From NCBI GenBank assembly GCA_945859605.1, contig OX243821.1:18701935-18765934 (forward strand): a stretch of 64,000 nt of DNA, read 5' to 3'. Below the pieces are notes generated by a model, which searched no databases, was not told the DNA's origin, and saw nothing but the letters and a program-made list of their open reading frames with translations. This DNA comes from Lumbricus rubellus. Its lineage: Eukaryota; Annelida; Clitellata; Crassiclitellata; Lumbricidae. The position numbers were made by a program, and so were the translations under genes. Shown piece by piece: positions 53,301 to 62,612 of the stretch (position 1 is the first letter of the stretch; each line of letters starts with the position of its first letter).

Positions 53301-54130
53301 TACTCAGAGGCACTCCTGAATACAGAGTGTACACTGCATCAGAGTTTCACACCGAAGCGCTGAGCAATTGTGTGTGAAGGACTTGCCCAAGGTCCTTACA
53401 CGGCGAGGTGGATTCGAACCTCACACCTTGCGGCTCCAAGGCAACGAACCACTACACCACCGCGTCCCAGTGTCAGCACACGCTACAGTTGCCTAGTCCT
53501 GTATGGCGTTATATAAAAGAGCTAATTCAATTAAGACTACAAACAGGTAGAAATGTCACTGCAGCAAACCTGAAACACTGCGGCATAGTTTCGAGGGTAG
53601 AACTCCGGAGCGTTGGGCGAAAGAGGCTTTGTTGACGACGAAACGGTTGATGCTGCCGATAGAACGCTGACATTGCGCGGTGTAAACGGAGCGGCGTCGA
53701 CTGATATCCCACAGGATTTCTTACCTGAACATAAAATAAGAATGCAATCTCATCGGTAATTTCTCAGCCACCACGAACTATAAAGCCAACAATTTACAGA
53801 TTGCAAGGTCTTAGCAGTAAATGGCATATTTAAAAACTATAGCACTGGCGATCGAATGACGACACTAATCTGATTTTTACCGACCCCACGACGCCTAACC
53901 TGATACTAAACGACACGTCGGTCCCCGATACTATATTTATGCCGGTGTTGAGGAATGACGCGATCATAGGCATCACAGTTTATTGAATTCGCTAAAATTT
54001 TGCTAGTCGTTTATATCTAAATCATCATCGTCAGTTAGGCAAGCAATTAATCAAACGCAATACGAGGTCAACAGGACTAACCATCAGTAGCTGTACATGA
54101 ATTGTCGGCACAACTTCCGTTGTCGGCCAT
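42399..54130 (-). CDS. PAIP1: Poly(A)-binding protein-interacting protein 1 (PAIP1), complete
   Basis: Ten coding exons: 54,130-54,082; 53,724-53,570; 52,809-52,606; 51,462-51,356; 50,344-50,236; 49,527-49,417; 48,650-48,559; 47,642-47,504; 45,333-45,197; 42,534-42,399. All phases agree and give 412 residues (human PAIP1 is 479). Residues 50-60 form a PAM2 motif (PLSPNAPEFYP), which binds the MLLE domain of poly(A)-binding protein. Residues about 88-300 match the PAIP1 MIF4G/HEAT domain (FHYTGARASCYLSQHL, LTGAVLEDL, LIELRANNWGRR). DEPVYF (323-328) and MDADTATAFEEF (383-394) match the PAIP1 C-terminal region. The protein bridges PABP and eIF4A/eIF3 to stimulate cap-dependent translation in the cytoplasm. 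The ATG has a strong context (CCCGCCATGG). Intron 4 has a GC donor (CAG/GCGAGT). The 92-bp exon 7 is supported by homology and by restoring phase. Confidence 0.92.
42617..44060. repeat. Tandem array (17 units) copying the PAIP1 last-intron 3' splice-site region
   Basis: Units of 80-93 bp contain GTACTGAATTAAAAAC, ACGAAAACCATAAATTAA and ATGTTTCCAACAACTAC. The true acceptor of exon 10 lies at 42,535 in the same sequence context (GCACTGAATTAAAAAC). Thus each unit carries, on the minus strand, a TTTTTAATTCAG that looks like a 3' splice site. Units differ mainly in their AAT counts. Confidence 0.9.
44060..44774. other. PAIP1 intron 9, remainder
   Basis: A half-degenerate array unit (44,150-44,225), then a SINE fragment (44,268-44,335, plus, GAGCGCCTCTGAGGAGAGAG to ACAAGTGC), then two similar halves of about 190 bp with CAAAAATCAAGAACATGGGC-like ends (44,510 and 44,740). 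No coding sequence is supported. Confidence 0.5.
44775..45112. mobile_element. hAT-5 MITE (TTCCCAACCTGTGG family)
   Basis: The ends GAGGAATTCCCAACC and GGTTGGGAACCACTG are typical of Charlie/Zaphod-like hAT elements. Flanks are ATGTAAAC/ATGTAAAT (one mismatch). It is 338 bp, rich in GTGGCCC, and has no transposase. Confidence 0.85.
45385..45600. repeat. GACACAGAGACAGA minisatellite in PAIP1 intron 8
   Basis: Irregular AGACAC/AGAGAC units that begin about 50 bp from exon 9. Long open frames on the minus strand are artefacts. Confidence 0.9.
45602..45720 (+). mobile_element. hAT-6 MITE
   Basis: The ends are CAGGGTGAGAATTG and CAATTCTTACACTG. Flanks GAGACATA/GAGACAAA differ at one base but lie partly in a GAGACA repeat, so the duplication is less telling here. 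Confidence 0.7.
45721..47330. other. PAIP1 intron 8, unique part
   Basis: Mostly unique AT-rich sequence. An AT dinucleotide run follows at 47,330-47,369 and a SINE 3' fragment (minus) at 47,369-47,455. No exon is recognised. Confidence 0.5.
48661..49410. other. PAIP1 intron 6
   Basis: It contains a TTGTCTTGTATTCTATTG tandem stretch (48,675-48,745) and a diverged AGATTAGAATA array (49,125-49,405) reaching to within about 10 bp of the exon 6 donor. Confidence 0.6.
50152..50215 (+). repeat. Retroelement tail
   Basis: GAGCGCCTCTGAGGAG, then GGCGCTATATAAATG and an ATTACA repeat, in PAIP1 intron 5. Confidence 0.6.
50478..50703 (+). repeat. tRNA-derived SINE, family 1, full-length
   Basis: The head GGGACGCGGTGGTGTAGCG carries an A box (TGGTGTAGCGAG) and, at tRNA spacing, a B box (GGTTAGAATCC). 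The body has GGGCAAGTCCTTCGCTCGC and CGCTTCGGCGTGAAACTC. The 3' part GGGAGCACCTCTCAGTGAG through GTGCACATACAAAC is shared with LINE tails nearby, so a partner LINE of that type is likely. It lies in PAIP1 intron 4, antisense to the gene. Confidence 0.85.
50848..50930. mobile_element. 83-bp piggyBac-type MITE
   Basis: It lies between two TTAA sites (50,848-50,851 and 50,927-50,930). The inverted ends are CTCATTCCCGCCGGA and TCCGGCGGGAAAGAG, and an inner hairpin is made of CGGGTC/GACCCG. The TTAA duplication and ends fit piggyBac-like elements. Confidence 0.75.
50931..51175 (+). mobile_element. LINE 3' end
   Basis: An eroded reverse-transcriptase end and a GAGTACTTCTGAGTAGCC tail finishing in TAA repeats. 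It is inserted beside or after the piggyBac MITE in PAIP1 intron 4. Confidence 0.5.
51190..51270. repeat. Inverted repeat of about 28 bp
   Basis: CAAATTTATGCCTTTGTTAC is followed 25 bp later by its inverse (GTAACAAAGGCATAAATTT), with GGTGAC/GTCACC at the inner edge. It would form a strong hairpin in the PAIP1 pre-mRNA intron 4. Confidence 0.8.
51463..51585. repeat. Tandem units copying the PAIP1 exon 4 acceptor region
   Basis: Four units of 38-48 bp with AGTAAAGTACAATAGCAGCA. The first unit contains the real acceptor (TACTTTACAG on the minus strand). The others have TACTTTACTGAG at the equivalent place. Confidence 0.85.
51746..52234 (-). mobile_element. Short non-autonomous Helitron, minus orientation
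   Basis: On the minus strand it starts TCTATATATATAAAAATC and ends GGGTTCAGCTAG, flanked by A and T. It is related to 589-1,149. The interior carries an approximately 125-bp CCCCTC/GAGGGG tract (51,785-51,898). It lies in PAIP1 intron 3. Confidence 0.75.
52375..52600. repeat. ATT/ATC-rich microsatellite beside PAIP1 exon 3
   Basis: Imperfect ATTATT/ATCATT units ending within about 10 bp of the exon 3 donor. The segment GAGACCTGCGTAAATAACTCGC spanning the exon 3 end recurs at about 52,460-52,480 as part of the array. Confidence 0.8.
52852..53070 (-). repeat. tRNA-derived SINE, family 1, full-length
   Basis: On the minus strand, a GGGGCGTGGTGGTGCAGTGG head with a B box GGTTCGAATCC, the full body and the AGTGCACATACAAA end. 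In PAIP1 intron 2, same sense as the gene. Confidence 0.85.
53259..53468 (-). repeat. tRNA-derived SINE, family 1, full-length
   Basis: GGGACGCGGTGGTGTAGTGG head, B box GGTTCGAATCC and the same body. It is a second copy 190 bp from the previous one in PAIP1 intron 2, same orientation. Confidence 0.85.
53845..53943. mobile_element. MITE family Q, short copy
   Basis: GATCGAATGACGACACTAA at one end and GTCGGTCCCCGATACTATAT at the other, with one CACGACGCCTAACCTGA unit between. In PAIP1 intron 1. Confidence 0.6.
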
Positions 54131-55000
54131 GGCGGGATATAAATGAGAAGCGTACAACTGTTACTGTTGCGACACTTCAAGTATAGTTAAGACTTGGTAA
54201 ACGATCGACCGCCGATCAGAAATTGAATTTACGATGAAACAAGCGTCAGGTAGAGTGGATATGTCGACCGCGCACGATTTTAATCCGAAAATTATCCATC
54301 ATTCCGCCATGCATACACAGATGACATATTGCACACAGATTCAAACTCCGCAGTCAGTGACGTCTTGCTCTTTTACAACGCTTTGAATGTGAGCATCCAA
54401 CAGTCAAAACAATAAAATAATAATTACTATTAAAGATGCTCATGGTCGTTTATTTAACAACAGCATGTTCCAATTAGTAGTAGGCCTAAATGGAATGGTC
54501 ATTATTAAGAGCTCAAGAAATGATCGCAGAAACCCCCAAACTTGTTATCAGAAGGTTTCAATTAAAAGTTCGAGGTCATAGCACAGCATGTTTATAAGTA
54601 AGGATTTAGAGAATTATACTGATTTTCTCGGAGTAAACGTTTACACTTTTGACTAATAATAGCAAGCCATTTAAAGACAGAGGATGTCCTTTGATGTACA
54701 TTCGTTTAATTAAAAAAACATGTCTCGTGGTTTTGATTTCTATAATTCCTAATAGTCTACATAGGGTTAGTTTTTTATATTGTTTTTCAGAACGGTTTGA
54801 TCCAAAGCATGGCACAAAATCTGTATAATTGCTTTCTTGTGTGTATTTTTAAATAATTGAATTTTTTGCTTTATTCGCATGATGGCGCCTCGCAACTGAT
54901 GCGCTCGTCTCATTTATTGGAGGAATCCGTAATCTGTTGTAGCGGTCAACAGACACCGGAAGTTATTATCGAGTAACTGCGTCTCATACGAAATAGTTTT
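54131..55000. promoter_or_regulatory. PAIP1 upstream region
   Basis: A TGACGTC half-CRE lies at about 54,356. Further up, CATGATGGCGCC (YY1-like) and ACCGGAAGT (Ets-like, about 54,955) could mark a promoter, either for PAIP1 through a 5' UTR exon or for a divergent plus-strand gene. This is motif-level evidence only. Confidence 0.3.
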
Positions 55001-55536
55001 CCGTTCTCACATTGCTATATTTTATTTACTAACTGGCGAATAATAATAATAATTATAGGCCTAGGCTATAATTATATAATCGGGCGAATTATTAAATTAT
55101 CCAACCGTTGGAACGGCATTAAATTAGGATAATTCGTTATATTCGGTAGGCTTTGTCTCTAATGATAGTGTTTTAAATGCTTACAGACTGGCAGAGCGCA
55201 GAACAAAACGTCCTTATAATAATGCTTGTAAAATACAAATACAGGATGCGCACTTGTTTAAGGCGACAACAGCTTCAAAACTCGAATTCGCTCCGATGAA
55301 TAGGCTGGTTCTCAGACTTCATTTTTGGGACGCTGTAAAAACTCGCAAGGCCTATTGCGATTCTCTGCAATTTTCAGTTTCTGGGTCATCCACACGAGTC
55401 AAGCTAACTTCAGATCGGGAGAGTTCTTTAGTTCTTTTCAACCATAAATGCCGCTTACCCTTTAGGCCTATACAACGATTTCGCAGATGATGAACCGGGC
55501 TTTCGTCGTGTATGAATCTGCAGGAGAGGCGATATA
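55001..55536. other. No supported gene
   Basis: A 78-codon open frame (55,254-55,490, plus) is present, but I see no splice or family evidence. The words CGCTCCGATGAATAGGCTGG and TTCTCAGACTTC suggest an eroded LINE tail. Confidence 0.3.
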
Positions 55537-55929
55537 CACTGTGTCCCAATAAATCGGGACCCCTTTTTTATAATGTTAATAAAACTGGCAAATATTCATC
55601 GATTTTCAAAATTTCAAAACTGTTTTTATCATGAGATAATTATCTACAAATTGGTAATTTATGAACAGCCATCACTAAAAAATTACGTCATAATGACGTC
55701 GTTAATTTAAATATCGAAACCAAATGTCAACAAAAATCGTTGTGTTCGGTACTTAACATTTGAATTCTCTGATGCAAATGACGTAATTGTGACGTCAACA
55801 TTCATGCCAGAAACTTCATATTCGAACCAGTGGAAGCAGGGGTTATTTTAAGGAAATTTATCAACTGCACATAATTATCAGAATAGCATCCTACATCGGG
55901 TAGATTGGTCATTATTGAGACTAAGGCCT

Positions 55930-56023
55930 AATTATTCTTCCTCTTCTTCCTCCTCTTCTTCCTCTTCTTCCTCTTCCTCTTCTTCTTCTTCTTCTTCTTC
56001 TTCTTCTTCTTCTTCTTCTTCTT

Positions 56024-56054
<31 letters not shown>

Positions 56055-56055
56055 T
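55930..56055. repeat. CTT/CCT microsatellite
   Basis: TTCCTC units lead into about 27 CTT units, inside the expanded hAT element. Confidence 0.95.
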
Positions 56056-58347
56056 TGCTATTAATAATAATTTATTATTATTATTATGTTATTATTATTA
56101 ATATTATTATCATTATCATGATAAAGTAACTGTCTAAGTTTATAAATCTACTTCTCCAAAGAGCAGTGTCTAATCTAGTCCCCATCCGCTGGGGGGGGGG
56201 GAATCAGATTTCTGGGGGGACAATCGAGTGTCCAAAGGACTCTCGTGAGCCGAGACTGGTATGGGGAGAGGTATGGGGAGGGGATGTCCCCCCCTCCCCA
56301 CCAGAAATTTTTTGAATTTCCACATTGCAATGGTACCATTTTAAGGTGTCATCGTAACAAAATACCTGTAATTTGTCAGAGTCTCATCAGAAACTTTTTG
56401 AATTTCCACATTGCAATGGTACCATTTTAAGGTATCATCTTAACAAAATACCGTTACTTTTTCAGAGTCGCATCAGAAACTTTTTGAATTTCCATATTGC
56501 AATGGTAGCATTTTAAGGTGTCATTTTAATAAAATACCTGTAATTTTTCAGAGTCTCATCAGAAACTTTTTGAATTTCCACATTGCAATGGTACCATTTT
56601 AAGGTATCATCTTAACAAAATACCGCTACTTTTTCAGAGTCTCATGAGAAACTTTTTGAATTTCCACATTGCAATGGTAGCATTTTAAGGTGTCATCTTA
56701 ACAAAATACCTGTACTTTTTCAGAGCCTCATCAGAAACTTTTTGAATTTCCACATTGCAATGGTAGCATTTTAAGGTGTCATTTTAATAAATTACCTGTA
56801 CTTTTTCAGGGCCTCATCAGAAACTTTTTGAATTTCCACATTGCAATGGTAGCATTTTAAAGTCTCATTTTAATAAAATACCTGTAATTTTTCAGAGTCT
56901 CATCAGAAACTTTTTGAATTTCCACATTGCAATGGTACCATTTTAAGGTATCATCTTAACAAAATACCGTTACTTTTTCAGAGTCGCATCAGAAACTTTT
57001 TGAATTTCCATATTGCAATGGTAGCATTTTAAGGTGTCATTTTAATAAAATACCTGTAATTTTTCAGAGCCTCATCAGAAACTTTTTGAATTTCCACATT
57101 GCAATGGTACCATTTTAAGGTATCATCTTAACAAAATACCGCTACTTTTTCAGAGTCTCATGAGAAACTTTTTGAATTTCCACATTGCAATGGTAGCATT
57201 TTAAGGTGTCATCTTAACAAAATACCTGTACTTTTTCAGAGCCTCATCAGAAACTTTTTGAATTTCCACATTGCAATGGTAGCATTTTAAGGTGTCATTT
57301 TAATAAATTACCTGTACTTTTTCAGGGCCTCATCAGAAACTTTTTGAATTTCCACATTGCAATGGTAGCATTTTAAAGTCTCATTTTAATAAAATGCCTG
57401 TAATTTTTCAGAGCCTCATCAGAAACTTTTTGAATTTCCACATTGCACTGGTACCATTTTAAGGTATTAACTTAACAAAATAACTGTACTTTTCAGAGCC
57501 TAATGAGAAATTTTTTGAATTTCCACATTGCAATGGTACCATTTTAAGGTGTCATCGTAACAAAATACCTGTAATTTGTCAGAGTCTCATCAGAAACTTT
57601 TTGAATTTCCACATTGCAATGGTACCATTTTAAGGTATCATCTTAACAAAATACCGTTACTTTTTCAGAGTCGCATCAGAAACTTTTTGAATTTCCATAT
57701 TGCAATGGTAGCATTTTAAGGTGTCATTTTAATAAAATACCTGTAATTTTTCAGAGTCTCATCAGAAACTTTTTGAATTTCCACATTGCAATGGTACCAT
57801 TTTAAGGTATCATCTTAACAAAATACCGCTACTTTTTCAGAGTCTCATGAGAAACTTTTTGAATTTCCACATTGCAATGGTAGCATTTTAAGGTGTCATC
57901 TTAACAAAATACCTGTACTTTTTCAGAGCCTCATCAGAAACTTTTTGAATTTCCACATTGCAATGGTAGCATTTTAAGGTGTCAATTTAATAAATTACCT
58001 GTACTTTTTCAGGGCCTCATCAGAAACTTTTTGAATTTCCACATTGCAATGGTAGCATTTTAAAGTCTCATTTTAATAAAATGCCTGTAATTTTTCAGAG
58101 CCTCATCAGAAACTTTTTGAATTTCCACATTGCACTGGTACCATTTTAAGGTATTAACTTAACAAAATAACTGTACTTTTCAGAGCCTAATGAGAAATTT
58201 TTTGAATTTCCACATTGCAATGGTACCATTTTAAGGTGTCATCGTAACAAAATACCTGTAATTTGTCAGAGCCTCATCAGAAACTTTTTGAATTTCCACA
58301 TTGCAATGGTACCATTTTAAGGTGTCATCTAACAAAATACCTGAACT

Positions 58348-58676
58348 CAGTGGCGTAGCAATAGGTCGTGCAGCTTGTGCGGTGAACAAGGGCCCAGGCT
58401 GTAGAAGGGCCCCCGCAGTCACAGTCAATTTTTACTTTAAGAACATTCAGAATGTATTCAAATGATCAAATCCACATTATACAACAAACTTGAGTTACAA
58501 TAAGTTAAATTAAAATTTTTTTTTCGAGTGTGAGCTAGGCCTATGCAAAAATAGTCTATCGCAAAAGCCATGCACTTTTCATAGCCTCATTGTTTGAAAT
58601 CTTGGGGTTCAAGCATTAAAGGGGCCCTCCAAGAAAGCCCTGCACAAGGGCCACCAAAAACCTTGCTACGCCACTG
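58348..58676. mobile_element. hAT-4 MITE (CAGTGGCGTAGCAA family), copy 1
   Basis: Ends CAGTGGCGTAGCAATAGG and ACCTTGCTACGCCACTG, 329 bp, with an exact 8-bp duplication CCTGAACT on each side within a satellite unit. Confidence 0.93.
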
Positions 58677-59799
58677 CCTGAACTTTTTCAGAGCCTCATC
58701 AGAAACTTTTTTAATTTCCACAATGCAATGGTAGCATTTTAAGGTGTCATTTTAATAAATTACCTGTACTTTTTCAGGGCCTCATCAGAAACTTTTTGAA
58801 TTTCCACATTGCAATGGTAGCATTTTAAAGTCTCATTTTAATAAAATGCCTGTAATTTTTCAGAGCCTCATCAGAAACTTTTTGAATTTCCACATTGCAC
58901 TGGTACCATTTTAAGGTATTAACTTAACAAAATAACTGTACTTTTCAGAGCCTAATGAGAAATTTTTTGAATTTCCACATTGCAATGGTACCATTTTAAG
59001 GTGTCATCGTAACAAAATACCTGTAATTTGTCAGTGTCTCATCAGAAACTTTTTGAATTTCCACATTGCAATGGTACCATTTTAAGGTATCATCTTAACA
59101 AAATACCGTTACTTTTTCAGAGTCTCATGAGAAACTTTTTGAATTTCCACATTGCAATGGTAGCATTTTAAGGTGTCATTTTAATAAAATACCTGTAATT
59201 TTTCAGAGTCTCATCAGAAACTTTTTGAATTTCCACATTGCAATGGTACCATTTTAAGGTATCATCTTAACAAAATACCGCTACTTTTTCAGAGTCTCAT
59301 GAGAAACTTTTTGAATTTCCACATTGCAATGGTACCATTTTAAGGTGTCATCTTAACAAAATACCTGTACTTTTTCAGAGTCTCATGAGAAACTTTTTGA
59401 ATTTCCACATTGCAATGGTAGCATTTTAAGGTGTCATTTTAATAAATTACCTGTACTTTTTCAGGGCCTCATCAGAAACTTTTTGAATTTCCACATTGCA
59501 ATGGTAGCATTTTAAAGTCTCATTTTAATAAAATGCCTGTAATTTTTCAGAGCCTCATCAGAAACTTTTTGAATTTCCACATTGCACTGGTACCATTTTA
59601 AGGTATTAACTTAACAAAATAACTGTACTTTTCAGAGCCTAATGAGAAATTTTTTGAATTTCCACATTGCAATGGTACCATTTTAAGGTGTCATCGTAAC
59701 AAAATACCTGTAATTTGTCAGAGCCTCATCAGAAACTTTTTGAATTTCCACATTGCAATGGTACCATTTTAAGGTGTCATCTAACAAAATACCTGAACT

Positions 59800-60127
59800 C
59801 AGTGGCGTAGCAATAGGTCGTGCAGCTTGTGCGGTGAACAAGGGCCCAGGCTGTAGAAGGGCCCCCGCAGTCACAGTCAATTTTTACTTTAAGAACATTC
59901 AGAATGTATTCAAATGATCAAATCCACATTATACAACAAACTTGAGTTACAATAAGTTAAATTAAAATTTTTTTTCGAGTGTGAGCTAGGCCTATGCAAA
60001 AATAGTCTATCGCAAAAGCCATGCACTTTTCATAGCCTCATTGTTTGAAATCTTGGGGTTCAAGCATTAAAGGGGCCCTCCAAGAAAGCCCTGCACAAGG
60101 GCCACCAAAAACCTTGCTACGCCACTG
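59800..60127. mobile_element. hAT-4 MITE, copy 2 (made by satellite duplication)
   Basis: It appears identical to copy 1 apart from one T fewer in a homopolymer, with the same CCTGAACT flanks and the same satellite neighbours 1,452 bp away. It was therefore copied with the array and is not an independent insertion. Confidence 0.93.
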
Positions 60128-60735
60128 CCTGAACTTTTTCAGAGCCTCATCAGAAACTTTTTTAATTTCCACAATGCAATGGTAGCATTTTAAGATGTCA
60201 TTTTAACAAAATACCTGTACTTTTCAGAGCCTCATTAGAAACTTTTTGAATTTACACATTGCACTGGTAGCATTTTAAGGTGTCATCTTAACAAAATACC
60301 TGTACTTTTTCAGAATCTCATCAGAAACTTTTTGAATTTCCACATTGCAATGGTAGCATTTTAAGATGTCATTTTAACAAAATACCTGTACTTTTCAGAG
60401 CCTCATTAGAAACTTTTTGAATTTACACATTGCACTGGTAGCATTTTAAGGTGTCATCTTAACAAAATACCTGTACTTTTTCAGAATCTCATCAGAAACT
60501 TTTTGAATTTCCACATTGCAATGGTAGCATTTTAAGGATTGTGACATTTGTGTGTAAAAAAGTAACTGCACAAAACCTGATTTTCAACTGCACAAATTCG
60601 TTTACCAACTACACACTTTGTGTCCAGCTGCACGTTAAAATAACCCCTGAGTGGAAGATAATTATCTCAGGATAAAAACAGTTTTGAAATTTTGAAAATC
60701 GATTAAGATTTGCCTGTTTTATTTACATTATAAAA

Positions 60736-61100
60736 ATCAAAACAAAATCAATTATCAATGGGCAGCGGGTCAAGTCCGAAGAGTCAGACAGGCAGTGTGA
60801 AGCCTATCCTTCACACCAAACTGAATAATTAGGCCTACCTTTTCCACTAAATTAAGCCACCATAATATATAGTTCACAATCGAATTTAAACCAGTTATTT
60901 TTTGTCGCACGGCATCTAAAGTGAAAACAATCCATTCCAATTATTCCAATTTATTGCATGCTTCGACAAGTAGCCTAGGCCTAGCCTATGTCTCCTCAAA
61001 ACAATTTAAACAAAATAAATACAGGCCTTATAGTTGCATCCAAAAGATATACCATAGTATCCTAGTATGGCCAGAGCAAGATATTGACCTATAGGCCTAT
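60736..61100. other. AT-rich unique DNA
   Basis: No gene or repeat recognised. Confidence 0.5.
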
Positions 61101-61179
61101 GTGAATAATGACAAGCCTATGGAAAAACAACTGCTTGCGTTCAAGTATAATAATATTATAGTTGGTCAGACTGCAATGT

Positions 61180-61550
61180 TTCATACGCTACAAGCCCCGT
61201 TTGAATCAAATTCTTTCTATCCGATCTCTGTCGTCCTGTCTCGGACTTTGCCTCCCATCGAGCTTTGCGCTCTTCGGCTGAGAGGAACCCTGGGCCATTG
61301 GGTCCGCTCTTCAGTCACACAGCGTCGAACCTTCTCGGCTGTAGCCCCCACCCCATTTGCAATAGGCTTCCACCTGCGCTGAGCTTACTTACAGCTGCTC
61401 AAGACCCTTTTTCTTTAGCCGTGGCAGGGCAGGGATCGCCTCTGAGTTGAATTCTTGAAGGGGAGGCGGCGCTATGCAAATATTTGGAATGAACGAACGA
61501 ACGGACGAACGAACGAACGAACGAATGACTGAACGAATGAAGAAACAAAT
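61180..61550 (+). mobile_element. LINE (CR1/L2-like) 3' end
   Basis: It encodes an eroded reverse-transcriptase C-terminus (RTFSAVAPTPFAIGFHL, the usual R-T-F-S-V-A-P motif), then a tail with CGCCTCTGAGTTGAATTC, GGCGCTATGCAAATA and GAAC/GAAT repeats. It is 5' truncated. Confidence 0.7.
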
Positions 61551-61884
61551 TCTTTACAGGAAGTGCTAACATGAAGGTTTAAGTAGAAAGGCTTATATAC
61601 ACCGAACGTTAAATTGGCATTTAGCCTACTTGGCGAGTTGTTTATTTTCAATAATAATTATAATACGAAAATTGATACAGCCGGTCACTGCATGTGGGGG
61701 GTTGTTCGCTCATTCCGGGTGGGGTCTGTGGACGCCACTGGTCGTCGTGCCTAGCCTAGATCGTACCATGGTTGCATATAACGCAGGCCTCTCCTAATCT
61801 AGACCTGACCAGTGACCATGGTTGTGCGGCTTGTGCCCACCCTACAGACTTTACCCATTAATTCCTATATTTATACATCAAATT

Positions 61885-62010
61885 GTTTTGTATAACTCCT
61901 CCTCGAGGGGACTACTCAGTCTGAGAGGCGCTCCCAACACAGTGCGGCCAAATGAAACTGTCTTAAGAAGAGAGAGGAAGGAACAGGAAATACATGTAGT
62001 TCTATAAAGG
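61885..62010 (-). mobile_element. LINE/SINE 3' tail, minus
   Basis: On the minus strand it carries TTAAGACAGTTTCATTTGG and GGGAGCGCCTCTCAGACTG, the tail type seen at 39,345-39,490. Confidence 0.5.
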
Positions 62011-62329
62011 GAACGGAGCATCAATGTGAGGCCATTTCAGGTCATGGTTTTACCCATCGCAGTTGGGCGCCAGCAATACAATTATTTCAGAAGGTCGGGT
62101 CAGGATCATGGGAATAATAATATTGAGCAGGTCGAAGAAATGAAATGCAATGAAGCAATCAAAATGACAACTTTTTGGCAGGTCATAAGGTAAGTCGAAA
62201 GGAATAACCTGCCTCGACCTATGGTCACTGATCTTCTGTAACTCATACCCTACAATGATTTTCACCAAACCTAGAATACCACACCACACTAATTAATTCA
62301 TTATTTCATTTATTAAATCATTCATTCAT

Positions 62330-62480
62330 TTCAAGAATTTATGTAGCGCCCCGTCAAGGAGTTCACTGAGAGGTGCTCTCAGTCCAACCGCGGTGTTAAA
62401 AACAGTTTTAAGGGGCCTGTAAAACACTGCAGACGAGTCAACCCTAGGGAACAGGCGCATCTCTAACTGGAGACCATTCC
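62330..62480 (-). mobile_element. LINE/SINE 3' tail, minus
   Basis: ATGTAGCGCCCCGTCAAGG and AGAGGTGCTCTCAGTCC on the plus strand are the reverse of the common tail. A TTCATT microsatellite lies at its outer end (62,290-62,335). Confidence 0.5.
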
Positions 62481-62612
62481 CAGCAGATGAATCTACACAT
62501 CGCAAGCTTGCTGCTGTTTACCTTCACGGTCACATCATTGATGATTAAAATTGCCCTCCTCCTTTTTCAGGGTTGGGACTGGCACCGCTAAAGTAGGCTA
62601 TCCACATCGCAT

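Larger units (their letters stand above)
56290..60535. repeat. 86-bp satellite with higher-order structure
   Basis: About 42 units of 86 bp (AGAAACTTTTTGAATTTCC, ATTGCAATGGTACCATTTT, CTTAACAAAATACC, TTTTTCAGAG) run in one direction. A diagnostic variant (GAGAAATTTTTTG) recurs at about 57,508, 58,195, 58,960 and 59,647, defining an 8-unit, 687-bp higher-order repeat. The left part has a different order with blocks spaced about 516 bp. The array is broken by two hAT-4 copies. Confidence 0.95.
55837..60649. mobile_element. hAT-1 family element expanded to 4.8 kb by internal satellite
   Basis: Perfect 15-bp inverted ends CAGGGGTTATTTTAA are flanked by an exact 8-bp duplication AGTGGAAG (55,829-55,836 and 60,650-60,657). 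The right 95 bp (ACTGCACAAATTCG and CAGCTGCACGTTAAAA) matches the 0.2-kb hAT-1 MITEs. Inside are a CTT microsatellite, unique sequence, an 86-bp satellite and two MITE copies. There is no transposase. Confidence 0.85.
55537..60735. mobile_element. Inverted-repeat (mariner-like) element split by a hAT element
   Basis: The left arm (55,566-55,644) and right arm (60,657-60,735) are about 80-bp inverted repeats of each other (TCGATTTTCAAAATTTCAAA; GAGATAATTATCT). The left terminus CACTGTGTCCCAATAAATCG after TA is of the Tc1/mariner MITE kind. The matching right terminus is missing. Removing the inserted hAT leaves a roughly 0.4-kb fold-back element. Confidence 0.7.

Noticed and set aside
58231..58428. 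Duplicated 65-codon frame (also at 59,683-59,880)
   Set aside because: It spans satellite units and the hAT-4 MITE end; the duplication explains its two copies.
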